A stretch of DNA of 64,000 nucleotides from Candidatus Eremiobacterota bacterium (GTDB taxonomy: Bacteria > Vulcanimicrobiota > CADAWZ01 > Ess09-12): NCBI GenBank assembly GCA_031082125.1, contig JAVHLM010000025.1:56711-120710 (forward strand). The letters are read 5' to 3'. Below the pieces are notes generated by a model. The model was not told where the DNA came from and ran no database searches. It saw only the letters and a program-made list of their open reading frames with translations. Below, one piece after another: positions 8,820-17,514 of the stretch. The stretch's first letter is position 1. Every line of letters begins with the position of its first letter. A program made the translations under genes and the position numbers.

Positions 8820-9390
8820 GAGAGCCCCCCGGGGAAAGGGGAAGCCCTGCGGCATGACATTGACAGAGCTCCTTGTCGCCTCCGGGCTCATGATATTTGT
8901 ATCGCTGGTGTTCTTCCAGATCTTCTCCCCCACTCTTCAACGGACCATAAGGATCGACAAGAAACAGGAACAGCTCCAGAAATTCATACTCTTCAAGGAA
9001 TACCTTACAAAACGCCTCAATAATGTGCAGATAAAAGAGGTCACCCAGACGGAGATAAAGTTTTATCTCCCTGACCAGGCAGAAACCGGCTCCGGCAAGC
9101 TCAACTTGATTGATACCAGCGAGATGACCCAGTGGAACACCTCGGCAGTCTATACCATCGCCATCAATGAGACCGCGGAAGACTCAGTCATACAGGAGTC
9201 GCTTGAAGGCAGTCCATCCTCGGACAGCAGGAACAGAAAGCTCTGGAGCCTGGGACCCGGGGGCACACTTGCTTTTGACGCTGCAAAGCTGCCGCTTCTC
9301 GGCATTACCGTGAAAGCCCGGGAAAAGGTCAATAACGAGCTCATACCCTGGGAGCGGCACTTTAACGTCTATCTCCCGACATTTCATTGA
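8791..9390 (+). CDS. Type IV pilin-like pseudopilin (PilW/GspJ type)
   Basis: The prepilin motif is CG followed by MTLTELLVASGLMIFV, with Glu at +5 after cleavage. The 199-aa length and position after a PilV-like gene fit PilW/GspJ. The leader is 21 residues and basic. The globular part is hydrophilic and not recognisable. It overlaps the preceding gene by 29 bases, so both are probably made from one coupled mRNA. A perfect 9-bp stem-loop follows (9400-9424). Confidence 0.8.
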   Translation: MPLHSLWATRRAPRGKGKPCGMTLTELLVASGLMIFVSLVFFQIFSPTLQRTIRIDKKQEQLQKFILFKEYLTKRLNNVQIKEVTQTEIKFYLPDQAETGSGKLNLIDTSEMTQWNTSAVYTIAINETAEDSVIQESLEGSPSSDSRNRKLWSLGPGGTLAFDAAKLPLLGITVKAREKVNNELIPWERHFNVYLPTFH

Positions 9391-9399
9391 TGCAGCCCG

Positions 9400-9424
9400 C
9401 CTTTCAGCACTGCAGGCTGAAAGG
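9400..9424 (+). terminator. Stem-loop between pseudopilin genes and pilC
   Basis: CCTTTCAGC (9400-9408) and GCTGAAAGG (9416-9424) form a perfect 9-bp stem with a 7-base loop. No T-run follows, so it is more likely an mRNA-processing or partial attenuation site that could set different levels of pseudopilins and PilC than a full terminator. Confidence 0.45.
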
Positions 9425-9491
9425 TAAATAGGAGAAATCCCGCAAGAAAAGAAATACTAGAAGTGAGAAACCTGCCACTTAAAGGAAAGCC

Positions 9492-10763
9492 ATGGCTAAG
9501 TTCCGGTTTGTAGCACGCGACCGCGAAGGCCACCTGATCGAGGGAATCATAAGGTCAAAAACCGAGGAGCTCGCCGTGGTGGAGCTCAAGGAGACGGGAT
9601 ACCACCTGGAGGATATCACCATCAGGAAGGAATCATCCCGTTTCCTCGGTGACCTGGAGTCTCTTGAAATAGTTCCTGCCCTGAGGGAGCTCGCCAGGGA
9701 GTTCCAGGCCCTCTTCCAGAAAACGGACTCAAAGATGCTCTCCCTGTTTCTGCGCCAGATGTTTGTGCTCACCAATGCAGGAATACCTCTTGTAAAGGCC
9801 CTGGGCACTCTTGACGGCGGAGGATGGCCCCCTTCCCTCTCAGTGGCCCTCAGGCAGGTGGAGAGAGGCATCAATTCAGGGATGTCGCTTCACCGGATGA
9901 TGGAGCGCTTCCCTTCAGTCTTTCCCAGGACCCTTGCCAGTATCATCGGCGTGGGCGAGGCTTCAGGCAGGCTTGCGAGAGCCTTTGAGCGGGCATCCCT
10001 TCTGGCCGAGCAGGAGGCCAAGATAGAGCTGCGCATCTCCTCCGCCCTCGTGTATCCCGTGACGCTCGTGGCGACGGCTTTCCTTATCATGGCAGTAATT
10101 ATGCTCTTCCTGCTGCCCAGGCTGAGCGATATGCTCCTCTCCTTCAATATTACCACCTTCTGGGGAGTTCACCTCATACTGAAAGTGGCAAAATTCATCG
10201 GAGAGCCCATCGTAATCATATCCATCATTGAAATACTCGGCGCGCTGGGCCTTCTCGCCTTTCTGCTCCTTAAGACTCCCGCAGGAAGAAACACCCTGGA
10301 CAGCCTGCTGCTGCGCATTCCCATTGTGAAAAAGTTCCTGCTGAGGGTGGGCATGTCACGCCTTGCCTATAACCTCTGGCTCCTGACAGAGAGCGGCGTC
10401 TCGCTGCTGGAAGCGCTTAAAATCCTTCCCGGTGCCGTAGGCAACGAGAGCCTCGCCCTCACCATCAATCATGCCATGGAAGGCGTCATCGAAGGGCTTC
10501 CCCTCTCGGACGCCCTCCAGGAGGATCGCCGTTTTCCCAGGGTCTTCATCCAGATGCTCAGAGCGGGCGAGGAATCTGGGAACCTCTCTGAATCGCTCCT
10601 TTACCTCTGCCGTTACTATGATCTTGAGATAGAGATAGGAGTTGACTCTTTTCTCGCGATATTCGAGCCCCTCATGGTGGCTTTTATGGGATTATTCGTG
10701 GGAGGGCTCCTGCTTCTCTTCCTCCCCCTGCTTTACCAGCTCACCATGCACATGGGAGGATGA
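9492..10763 (+). CDS. pilC: Type IV pilus inner-membrane platform protein PilC/GspF
   Basis: The start MAKFRFVARDREGHLIEGII is typical of PilC/GspF. Two repeated T2SSF domains (about residues 65-190 and 270-390) each end in strong hydrophobic segments, with a further pair of helices between them. The 423-aa length is normal. PilC anchors the assembly ATPases at the inner membrane. No PilB or PilT ATPase, PilM-Q or prepilin peptidase lies in this window, so those must be elsewhere. An AAGGA ribosome site precedes the ATG. The next gene starts one base after its stop. Confidence 0.92.
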   Translation: MAKFRFVARDREGHLIEGIIRSKTEELAVVELKETGYHLEDITIRKESSRFLGDLESLEIVPALRELAREFQALFQKTDSKMLSLFLRQMFVLTNAGIPLVKALGTLDGGGWPPSLSVALRQVERGINSGMSLHRMMERFPSVFPRTLASIIGVGEASGRLARAFERASLLAEQEAKIELRISSALVYPVTLVATAFLIMAVIMLFLLPRLSDMLLSFNITTFWGVHLILKVAKFIGEPIVIISIIEILGALGLLAFLLLKTPAGRNTLDSLLLRIPIVKKFLLRVGMSRLAYNLWLLTESGVSLLEALKILPGAVGNESLALTINHAMEGVIEGLPLSDALQEDRRFPRVFIQMLRAGEESGNLSESLLYLCRYYDLEIEIGVDSFLAIFEPLMVAFMGLFVGGLLLLFLPLLYQLTMHMGG

Positions 10764-10764
10764 G

Positions 10765-11451
10765 ATGAAGATGCCTCTGCTCTTGCTTTTGATCCTTTTC
10801 TTCATTTCCAGTCCATGGGGCCATGCCCTTGATTCCAGCTCCACCGTGGCGGTAAAGGGGCAGGATGACTCCCTCATCTGCCTGCCCCCTTTCATTGATG
10901 AAAAGGGAAACACTCCGGGACCTGAAACGCCCGGCATACCGATGCCTGACGTAAGAAACCTCGAGCTTGCGAAGGCAGCGGCTTTACTTCAGCGCGCCGG
11001 CCTTGCCTCGTGGAAGATCTCAGCAGTGCCCTCTCAGGCCAGAGCCGGCACTGTCATCGACCAGAAACCCCATGCCGGCACCATGGTGAGCAAGGAGGAG
11101 ATAACCCTCTTTATCTCGAGGCCCGTCACCATACCGCGCCGCCTGGACACGGGCAGCAAAGCGCCTCTGCCCCGCGGGCCCTCTCCAAACACCGTCCATC
11201 TCATGTGGTGCATTTTTTTCTTCTGCCAGGCCGCCGTGCTTTACGGGATCATATACCTGTGGCCCAGGATCAGGGAGCTCCTCGGCATCTCCCGCGGGGA
11301 AAAAGCCCAGGTGATGATTCTCTCCAGGAAGAAAGTCCTCTCTCCCCGGTCCTCCCGCCAGAAGAAAGCGCACCAGGCTCCGGCGCAGAATCAACCTGAA
11401 GAGAAAGCCCGGGACCAGGGCGTCGAGCCGCCGGACATAAAGGAATCATAA
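10765..11451 (+). CDS. PASTA-domain membrane protein, 228 aa
   Basis: A signal peptide (about 1-22, MKMPLLLLLILFF then SSPWGHA) is followed by one PASTA domain: MPDVRNLELAKAAALLQ, a QKP motif and a C-terminal ITLFISRP strand. A transmembrane helix lies near residues 145-167 and a basic, Pro/Gln-rich cytoplasmic tail follows. PASTA domains usually bind peptidoglycan fragments in kinases or PBPs; here there is no kinase or PBP domain. The start was chosen at the ATG behind GGGAGGATGAG rather than the longer open frame. Its coupling to pilC suggests a role in anchoring the pilus-like machine to the cell wall, which is inference. Confidence 0.75.
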   Translation: MKMPLLLLLILFFISSPWGHALDSSSTVAVKGQDDSLICLPPFIDEKGNTPGPETPGIPMPDVRNLELAKAAALLQRAGLASWKISAVPSQARAGTVIDQKPHAGTMVSKEEITLFISRPVTIPRRLDTGSKAPLPRGPSPNTVHLMWCIFFFCQAAVLYGIIYLWPRIRELLGISRGEKAQVMILSRKKVLSPRSSRQKKAHQAPAQNQPEEKARDQGVEPPDIKES

Positions 11452-11532
11452 AGGCCTTCATCGAACAATTTCCACCTGCCTTGCTGAGATATGAAGCACT
11501 ATGCGCTGCAGACTCCCTGAAAGGATCATGCC

Positions 11533-12852
11533 ATGAGCATTGAACAGAGTGGTGAGGCGTCACCCGGCGGTGGGCACCTGTGTGAAGAGCACCACGAGGA
11601 TCAGAAGAAAGGCCATCACAAGCTGACTACGTGGATCTTCGTGGGAATGATCCTCGGCGTGATCGTAGGGCTCTGCTTCCCGAAGCTTGGAGTGGCCCTC
11701 CGGCCATACGGGAGAATGTTCATCACGATGATCAAGGCCATTATTGCGCCGCTGGTATTCTCCACGCTGGTGGTGGGCATTACCGGCGCGGGGAACATGA
11801 AAACCGTGGGCCGTATAGGCCTGAAGGCCATAATCTACTTCGAGATAGCCACGACCTTCGCACTTATCATAGGGCTCGCAATGGGGAACCTGGTGCAGCC
11901 CGGCGCAGGCATCACCCTCAAGCCCCAGGAAGCAACCGCCATTCCAGGGATGAACCTCCATGAAATGGAAGGCCAGAAGCAGTCCCTCGGCGAGATCATC
12001 CAGCACCTCTTCACCCCGAGCATCGTGGAATCAATGGCAAGGGGAGACGTGCTCCAGATTGTCATCTTCACCCTTATTTTCTCTGCAGGCGTGCTGGCCG
12101 TCAAGGAGAAGGCCAGGCCAATCATCGACCTTTGCAGCGCCCTGGCCGAGGTGATGTTCAAATTCACCTCGTTCATCATGTATTTCGCCCCTTTTGGCGT
12201 AGGCTGCGCTATTGCCGCCGCAGTGGGAGAGCACGGGCCGGCCATTCTCATCTCACTCGGAAAGCTCGTGCTTACCCTTTACGGATCCCTGGCTGTCTTT
12301 CTCCTCTGCGTGCTGCTCCCTGTCGCATTACTTATCAGAATCCCCATAAAAAGATTTATCAGCGCCGTAGAAGAGCCTGTGGTCCTCGCTTTTTCCACCA
12401 CTTCAAGCGAGGCCGCACTCCCCAAGGCCATGATTGCCATGGAGCGTTTCGGCGTGCCGAAGCATATTGTGGGCTTTGTGATGCCCACGGGATACAGCTT
12501 CAACCTTGACGGCACGACACTCTACCTCTCTCTTGCCGCCCTTTTCGTTGCTCAGGCAGCAGGCCATCCGATGACGCTCCCGCAGCAGATTATCATGCTG
12601 CTCACCCTTATGATAACAAGCAAAGGCGTTGCCGGTGTCCCCCGCGCCTCGCTGGTAATTCTTGCAGGAACACTTCACAGCTTCAATCTCCCCGTCGAGG
12701 CCATCCTGATTATCCTTGGCGCAGATGAGATCATGGATATGGCCCGCACTTCAGTGAATGTCCTCGGCAACTGCCTCGCCACCGTCGTGGTGGCCCGGTG
12801 GGAGAAGAATTTCGACGACAGGAAGGCATGTGAGTTCGAAGACGAAGACTGA
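11533..12852 (+). CDS. Dicarboxylate/amino acid:cation symporter (DAACS, SLC1 family)
   Basis: The 439-aa polytopic protein has the family signatures: a serine-rich re-entrant loop (STTSSEAALP), the NLDGTTLYLSLAALFVAQAAG segment with an NLDGT variant of the NMDGT cation-binding motif, and the substrate-binding HP2/TM8 region ending in DMARTSVNVLGN. It imports C4-dicarboxylates or acidic amino acids with Na+ or H+. The N-terminus has a short His/Glu-rich cytoplasmic stretch (HLCEEHHEDQKKGHHK). The alpha/beta hydrolase gene follows after 13 bases and is probably cotranscribed. Confidence 0.92.
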   Translation: MSIEQSGEASPGGGHLCEEHHEDQKKGHHKLTTWIFVGMILGVIVGLCFPKLGVALRPYGRMFITMIKAIIAPLVFSTLVVGITGAGNMKTVGRIGLKAIIYFEIATTFALIIGLAMGNLVQPGAGITLKPQEATAIPGMNLHEMEGQKQSLGEIIQHLFTPSIVESMARGDVLQIVIFTLIFSAGVLAVKEKARPIIDLCSALAEVMFKFTSFIMYFAPFGVGCAIAAAVGEHGPAILISLGKLVLTLYGSLAVFLLCVLLPVALLIRIPIKRFISAVEEPVVLAFSTTSSEAALPKAMIAMERFGVPKHIVGFVMPTGYSFNLDGTTLYLSLAALFVAQAAGHPMTLPQQIIMLLTLMITSKGVAGVPRASLVILAGTLHSFNLPVEAILIILGADEIMDMARTSVNVLGNCLATVVVARWEKNFDDRKACEFEDED

Positions 12853-12865
12853 GAGGAACCGAACA

Positions 12866-13588
12866 ATGAATATCCATTCCGCGAGAGCCCGCGTTGCATC
12901 GGCACCGGCACTGCTTTACTTCAAGGGTGATCCCCGCAAGGCAGGTCTCAGGGGCACCGTGCTCTTCTATCACGGCCTCCTGGTCTCCAAGGAGACAAAC
13001 AAAGGTGAGCTTGAGGGCCTGGCGCGCGCCGGCCTGCTTGCTGTGGGCATAGATACCATAGGCCATGGTGAACGGCGCTACGATGACTACGACGAGCGCT
13101 TCACCTCGAAGAAGGGCGCTTTCGAGAAGAATTTTCTCGAGGCTGTGGCCCTCACGGTAAAGGAGATCCCTTCCCTCATAGATGACCTGGTGCAGGACGG
13201 GTACTCGCGGCCCGGCGGGATAGGCGTCTGCGGGATATCAATGGGAGGCTACATCACCTATGGCGCCGTGGTGGCGGACAGGCGCATCGCCGCCGCCGTC
13301 CCCATTCTTGGGAACCCCCGCTGGCGCCTTCCCTTCCCTGAAAGCCCCGACCACACCCCTGAAAAGTTCTTCCCCACGGCGCTCCTTTCGCAGAATGCAG
13401 GCGATGATGAGCATGTGCCGCCGCGTTTCGCCAGGGAGCTCCATGAGAAGCTTGTCCCATTCTATAAGGAGGCCCCGGAGCGCCTTGCCCATATTGAATA
13501 CCCGGGGGAGCGCCACATGGTCTCCGAAGAGACCTGGAAAACCCTCTGGAGCAGAACAGTAGAATGGTTCGTGCGCTTCCTTGCCTGA
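12866..13588 (+). CDS. Alpha/beta hydrolase (dienelactone hydrolase/YitV-like)
   Basis: 240 aa with an alpha/beta hydrolase core: FYHGLL oxyanion strand, the nucleophile elbow GISMGG, an Asp candidate in the AGDDEHVPP segment, and the catalytic His in GERHMVSEE. There is no signal peptide, so it is cytoplasmic. The substrate is unknown; small esters or peptides are plausible. The start at 12866 has GAGAGG upstream; the longer frame from 12758 lies inside the transporter gene. Its coupling to the symporter may mean the two handle the same imported compound. Confidence 0.85.
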   Translation: MNIHSARARVASAPALLYFKGDPRKAGLRGTVLFYHGLLVSKETNKGELEGLARAGLLAVGIDTIGHGERRYDDYDERFTSKKGAFEKNFLEAVALTVKEIPSLIDDLVQDGYSRPGGIGVCGISMGGYITYGAVVADRRIAAAVPILGNPRWRLPFPESPDHTPEKFFPTALLSQNAGDDEHVPPRFARELHEKLVPFYKEAPERLAHIEYPGERHMVSEETWKTLWSRTVEWFVRFLA

Positions 13589-13736
13589 CCGCTGTTTCCA
13601 AGTTCTTGCTGGAATGTTGCCATAAAGTTGAGAGCTTGTTAACAGGTTGTAAACGAAGGGGAGCCCCCGGGGGGGGGCCTGGGACATATTGACGGATTGT
13701 GAAAAGTATTGCCGTTTTGTTACAGAAAAAAGAACC

Positions 13737-13762
13737 TCCCGTTCACAACGGGATTTTTTTTT
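13737..13762 (+). terminator. Intrinsic terminator between convergent genes
   Basis: TCCCGTT and AACGGGA form a 7-bp stem with a CAC loop, followed by nine T. It ends the hydrolase transcript and lies just past the stop of the convergent transporter gene. On the minus strand the hairpin is followed after five bases by six T, so it may act in both directions. Confidence 0.8.
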
Positions 13763-13772
13763 GACGGGGATT

Positions 13773-14810
13773 TCACTGATCTGCATGCCTGTGGCGGTGG
13801 TGAAGGTCGGGCAGGTGCCTGTGGCTGTGGGAGAGTGCCTCATGATGATGAAAATGAGCATGGGTGAGGGAGGGGCTTTCTCCCTCATGGCCATGGAAGT
13901 GGTGACTGTCATCGTGCCTGTGGACGTGGACATGATCCTGCCCGGTATGGGAATGGCCATGTTCATGGCTCTCGGTGAGGATGAGCACGATGGAGAGCAC
14001 GAGGACCAGCAGCGCGGCAACCTGTATGAGGGATATCGATTCATGGAGAAACAGGACTGAAAAGAGGAGGCCCCAGAAAGGCGCCGTGGAGAAGACAATC
14101 TGGCTTCTCACTGCACCGATTGCCTGTGCCGCAGTAATGTAAAGCATGATGCTCAGCCCGTAGGCAAGAGCGCCTGCCAGAAGGGCTTTGAGCACTATCG
14201 GGCCCTGGGGCATTGTGCCTGCCGCAAGGCAGCCGAGGGTGAAATTTACGGTGCCTGCGGCAAAACCTTTGATAAGGGTGCTCTGCATGGGGGTAATACC
14301 GTCAATAAGGGCTGTGAAATGATTGTCAAGTCCCCAGCAGAGGCATGCTGCCGCCACAAGCATCCCTGCAAGAATGCCTGTACCCGGCTCATTGAATGTG
14401 AGGAGCACTCCTGCCGAAAATCCCGCTGCCACGGCAATCCACCCCTTTTGCCCCAGCTGGTCGCGGAAAAAGAAGTGGCCGAGCAGCGCCGTTGCAAAGA
14501 GCTCCAGGTTGAGCCACAGTGAAACAGATGCCGATGAGGCGAATGTGAGGCCCCATAAGAGGAAAACTGGCCCCAGGATACCGCCGAATATCACTGCACC
14601 GGCGATATAGAGGGAATTGAGCCTGTCCAGCTTCACTGCCCGGCTTTTCCAGGAGAACATGAAGGGCAGGAGTCCCGCCCCGGCTCCCAGGTAGAGAAGG
14701 CCTGCCAGCTGGAGGGCATTGACGCTGGCAAGAAGAGTCTTGCTCAGGGGGGTGGCGGATCCAAAGAGTGCAGCCGACAGGAGCCCGATAAAAAGTGCAT
14801 ATGCTTTCAC
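13773..14810 (-). CDS. EamA/DMT-family transporter with His-rich C-terminal tail
   Basis: Ten hydrophobic helices in two EamA repeats cover residues 1-280. The last 65 residues are a cytoplasmic tail packed with His, Asp and Glu (HEHGHSHTG, HVHVHRHDDSHHFHGH, HLPDLHHRHRH). Such tails bind Zn, Ni or Co in metal-handling proteins. A GTG start at 14810 overlaps the ribosome site formed by the TGA of the upstream LTXXQ gene, so translation is coupled. DMT carriers export metabolites or drugs; the tail and the neighbour suggest metal efflux or metal-gated transport. The specificity is not shown by the sequence. Confidence 0.85.
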   Translation of the reverse strand: MKAYALFIGLLSAALFGSATPLSKTLLASVNALQLAGLLYLGAGAGLLPFMFSWKSRAVKLDRLNSLYIAGAVIFGGILGPVFLLWGLTFASSASVSLWLNLELFATALLGHFFFRDQLGQKGWIAVAAGFSAGVLLTFNEPGTGILAGMLVAAACLCWGLDNHFTALIDGITPMQSTLIKGFAAGTVNFTLGCLAAGTMPQGPIVLKALLAGALAYGLSIMLYITAAQAIGAVRSQIVFSTAPFWGLLFSVLFLHESISLIQVAALLVLVLSIVLILTESHEHGHSHTGQDHVHVHRHDDSHHFHGHEGESPSLTHAHFHHHEALSHSHRHLPDLHHRHRHADQ

Positions 14811-14819
14811 TGGCGTGCC

Positions 14820-15581
14820 TCAGATGGTCGCTCCCGCCGGCCCGTTCATCGGCACCGTGGAGTCGCTGTCGGCTCCGCCGCGCCTCATCTTTCCGCCTCC
14901 CTGGCCTTTCTGGAAGCCTCCGCCGCCGGCACGGTTCATCCTCTGGCTTTTCATCTCCTCAAACTTCTGGCACTGCTCGGGCGTGAGGACTGCCTTCATC
15001 TCGCTCTCCATGGTGGACCTGAGGGCCTGGAGCTTTCCCTGCTCCTGCTGGACAATGGTCTTTACCTTATCCTTCTGGTCGTCGGTGAGGTTGAGATCTG
15101 CCATGGCCTGCTTTAAAGCGCCTTTCTTCCCGCCACCCCGGCTCATCGCTCCGCCTTTGCCCATGCCGCCACCCTGGCCCATGTCACCACTCTGGCCCAT
15201 TCCGCCGCGGCGCATCTTACCCTGGCCGTCCTGGCCCATTCCGCCACCCTGCGACCCTGCCCTGCTCTTCATTTCCTGCACCTTCTTGTCCCAGAGGGCC
15301 TGCTGGTCGGGAGTGAGGACAGTCCTGATCTTTGTGCTCATCGAATCCATCAGGGTCTGCATCTCGCCCTTGTGCTTTTCCCTTATTGCTTTAAGCTGTC
15401 CCTTCTGATCTTCGGTAAGACCGAGGCTCTGCAGGAACCCGCCCTTCTGGCCCCCGCCTTCCCCTTTTGAGCACTGGGGAGCATTCAGGGACTGGTCTTC
15501 CCCCGGAGAAGTATAGCCGTTCATACAGAGACAGGCAGCGAAGACAATTACCGCGAACATGACAACGAGCACTCTGATCAT
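14820..15581 (-). CDS. Periplasmic LTXXQ (Spy/CpxP/CnrX-like) protein with two domains
   Basis: A hydrophobic N-terminus with a possible lipobox (FAAC at about 14-17) is followed by two copies of an LTXXQ helical-hairpin module. Each has two LT..Q motifs (LTEDQ and LTPDQ; LTDDQ and LTPEQ). A Gly/Met-rich linker (repeats such as GGMGQ, GGMGK) joins them and a similar tail ends the protein. Spy and CpxP are periplasmic chaperones or stress sensors; CnrX and ZraP of the same fold bind metal. Tandem duplication in one chain is unusual. It is the first gene of a two-gene operon with the His-tailed transporter. Confidence 0.82.
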   Translation of the reverse strand: MIRVLVVMFAVIVFAACLCMNGYTSPGEDQSLNAPQCSKGEGGGQKGGFLQSLGLTEDQKGQLKAIREKHKGEMQTLMDSMSTKIRTVLTPDQQALWDKKVQEMKSRAGSQGGGMGQDGQGKMRRGGMGQSGDMGQGGGMGKGGAMSRGGGKKGALKQAMADLNLTDDQKDKVKTIVQQEQGKLQALRSTMESEMKAVLTPEQCQKFEEMKSQRMNRAGGGGFQKGQGGGKMRRGGADSDSTVPMNGPAGATI

Positions 15582-15691
15582 ATGATTCTCCTCCTGCTTT
15601 TTTTCATTCTCTCACTTGGACCTCCCCGGGGAGGAAAAAGTTTCTCTCCCCGGGAAAAAATAAGGACAGCAAATAACAAGGAGTGAAGCCC

Positions 15692-15943
15692 ATGAAAAAC
15701 GACGGAATCGTATGGAAAATCTCCACTTTTGTGCTCGCCGCGGCGCTGGCAATATGCCTTTTTACCGGTGAGGCACGGGCCACGCAGACTCATATGCGGA
15801 ATGCTCTTACGGCGCTCCAGACAGCCCGCACACAGCTCGGGCTGGCAACCCGTGACAAGGGGGGCCACCGCGCCGCTGCCGTGAATTATGTCAACAAAGC
15901 AATCACCGAGGTTGAGCTCGGCATCAGGACTGGAGCGCAGTAA
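15692..15943 (+). CDS. Small exported helical protein, 83 aa
   Basis: A signal peptide (about 1-27) ends at ARA before TQTHMRNAL. The mature part, about 55 residues, is a helical pair with the pattern ALTALQTAR ... KGGHRAAAVNYVNKAI ... GI. I recognise this as a widespread family of small periplasmic proteins of unknown function. AAGGAG lies 8 bases before the ATG at 15692, better than the GTG at 15683. It lies just before kptA, with only 5 bases between. Confidence 0.75.
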   Translation: MKNDGIVWKISTFVLAAALAICLFTGEARATQTHMRNALTALQTARTQLGLATRDKGGHRAAAVNYVNKAITEVELGIRTGAQ

Positions 15944-15948
15944 GCTCC

Positions 15949-16488
15949 ATGGTACAGAGTTTAAGAGAGCTGAGTAAAACGCTCTCCCACATGCTCCGCC
16001 ATGATCCAGGCCATTACGGCCTTGAGCTCGATGAGGAGGGATGGGCTTCCCTTGACGAGGTGATTGCCCTGCTCCGGAAAAGGAAATGGCCTTCCCTCAC
16101 CGCTCAGCTGATAGCCGAGATGATTGCCCGCTCTCCCAAGATTCGCCATGAGATAAAAGAGGGAAAAATCAGGGCTCTCTATGGCCACTCCCTGCCGGGA
16201 AAAATTGGCATTGAGCCTTCAATGCCTCCTGAAATCCTTTACCATGGCACCTCACGGAGGGCTGAGCCTCATATAAGGGAGCAGGGGCTCCTCCCTTCGG
16301 GGCGACAGTATGTTCACCTTTCGCGTGACATTGATACGGCAATGGCAGTGGGCAGGCGGAAGGACAGAGAGCCCGTTATTCTCGTCATCGAGGCTCTCAG
16401 GGCTTTTGAGGAGGGGATAAGATTTTACCGGGTCATAGAGTCGATCTGGCTTGCCGATGCGGTCCCGCCTCGATTCATTGCAGAGTGA
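15949..16488 (+). CDS. kptA: RNA 2'-phosphotransferase (Tpt1/KptA)
   Basis: 179 aa with the KptA plan: N-terminal winged-helix part SKTLSHMLRHDP, then an ADP-ribosyltransferase-like fold with YHGTSRRAEPHI and YVHLSRD. KptA moves an internal RNA 2'-phosphate to NAD+, giving ADP-ribose 1'',2''-cyclic phosphate. Eukaryotes use it after tRNA splicing; bacteria with kptA mostly have no known intron-ligation partner, and none is seen here. The conserved Arg, His, Arg and Arg positions appear intact, so it should be active. There is no clear Shine-Dalgarno; translation may depend on the upstream small gene. Confidence 0.9.
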   Translation: MVQSLRELSKTLSHMLRHDPGHYGLELDEEGWASLDEVIALLRKRKWPSLTAQLIAEMIARSPKIRHEIKEGKIRALYGHSLPGKIGIEPSMPPEILYHGTSRRAEPHIREQGLLPSGRQYVHLSRDIDTAMAVGRRKDREPVILVIEALRAFEEGIRFYRVIESIWLADAVPPRFIAE

Positions 16489-16537
16489 GCCAGCAGGGCA
16501 TTTCCCGGAAAAACCCGGGGAAACCCTGTAGCTCGCC

Positions 16538-16846
16538 CTATACTTTTTTTACCTCTCCATAATCTACGCTGAAAGGGTGGACCTCGCAGGCACAGAACTT
16601 GCTGGTATTGTCAGGGCAGCGCCTGATTGTCTCGAGGCCCTCGTCGAAGGCTTTCCGGCTCACCTCAAACCAGACATCGTCGGGTGAGTCGCTGTTCCAG
16701 CAGTCATAGTATTCATTGTAAAAAAGCTTCCCGCAGAGGGGGCAGCTCCAGAAGCTCTTGATTATGTCGCCGCCGCACACGCAGAGATCGAACAGTGAGC
16801 CCTGGTTCTCCATCTCGCCATCGCATATTTTGCACTTGATGCTCAT
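16538..16846 (-). CDS. Cys-rich zinc-ribbon hypothetical protein, 102 aa
   Basis: Family not recognised. Four pairs of close Cys residues are visible: CKIC near the N-terminus, CVC, CPLC around residue 35, and CAC near the C-terminus. This suggests two zinc sites. The first ribbon plus FWSCPLCGKLF resembles small CPXCG-type proteins. It follows the PIN toxin gene by 6 bases on the same strand and may be the third gene of that operon. Confidence 0.6.
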   Translation of the reverse strand: MSIKCKICDGEMENQGSLFDLCVCGGDIIKSFWSCPLCGKLFYNEYYDCWNSDSPDDVWFEVSRKAFDEGLETIRRCPDNTSKFCACEVHPFSVDYGEVKKV

Positions 16847-16852
16847 TAAGGG

Positions 16853-17257
16853 TTAATCCTCTTCTGCCGAGTTGAAGCCCTGCTCGGAGAAATGCCTGTC
16901 AAATGCGAAATATCTCTCTATCCCGTTGCGGCGAATGAGGGCAAAACTGACGCAGTCCACAATGCTGAGAGATTTTCTGCCTGACGCCATCATCACCTCT
17001 GAAGCGCTCATATGAATTACCTCATCGACCCACAGAATCTCAAGCAGGGGGGTGATATCCTGGAGAAAAACCTTCAGGGCCTTCATGCCAAGGCGGCGCT
17101 GGACAAGCGCGCAAGACTCCACCAGCACATAACTGCTGCAGATAAGCCTTTCATTGCTCTCCAACAGCCTTTTCCACATTCTTGAAGCAGCTTTGTGATT
17201 GTCATCATCGGCATCGAGCACCGCCAGCAGGGCTGAAGTATCTATATATACACTCAT
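16853..17257 (-). CDS. PIN-domain toxin (VapC-like ribonuclease)
   Basis: 134 aa with the PIN acidic residues: Asp in YIDTSAL at the N-terminus, Glu in VLVESCA, Asp in SIVDCVSFALI and Asp in FAFDRHF. These bind Mg2+ or Mn2+ for RNA cleavage. The start overlaps the stop of the upstream antitoxin gene by four bases, the usual toxin-antitoxin coupling. VapC toxins cut initiator tRNA or rRNA; the target here is not predictable. Confidence 0.85.
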   Translation of the reverse strand: MSVYIDTSALLAVLDADDDNHKAASRMWKRLLESNERLICSSYVLVESCALVQRRLGMKALKVFLQDITPLLEILWVDEVIHMSASEVMMASGRKSLSIVDCVSFALIRRNGIERYFAFDRHFSEQGFNSAEED

Positions 17258-17502
17258 TCCCCGTAAGCCTCTTCCAGGTGCCTGTCATGGTCAGCTGAAA
17301 GGTCTCTTACGCCTGATGAAAACTTGCCTGCCCATTTTATGGCGCGGCGCCTCCGCTCTTCATAAGACCTGTACCCTGAAGCATTCAGCATCGTATCTAT
17401 GCCTCTGCGCACGAGCTCGGCGATTGAAAGCCCCTCTGCCGATGCCTTTGCCTTGAGGGCATGATACTGATGCTCTTCAAGCTGAATCTGAGTTCTGATC
17501 AT
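17254..17502 (-). CDS. Ribbon-helix-helix antitoxin of the PIN toxin
   Basis: 82 aa. The N-terminal part, MIRTQIQLEEHQYHALKAKA, is an RHH DNA-binding strand and helix followed by LSIAELVRRGID. The C-terminal part, with charged helices, should bind the toxin. The ATG at 17502 follows GAGGAAGTCC; an in-frame ATG at 17598 would place the promoter inside the gene. RHH antitoxins repress their own promoter, and inverted repeats cover the -10 box just upstream. Confidence 0.85.
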   Translation of the reverse strand: MIRTQIQLEEHQYHALKAKASAEGLSIAELVRRGIDTMLNASGYRSYEERRRRAIKWAGKFSSGVRDLSADHDRHLEEAYGE

Positions 17503-17514
17503 GGACTTCCTCGA

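Noticed and set aside
13617..13655. TTGCCA, TTGAGA, TTAACA, TAAACG units 11 bp apart as another operator
   Set aside because: Only two of the units resemble the motif, and the site lies between convergent genes with no promoter to control.
16501..16523. Terminator after kptA
   Set aside because: The TTTCCCGG/CCGGGGAAA stem has a bulge and is not followed directly by a T-run.
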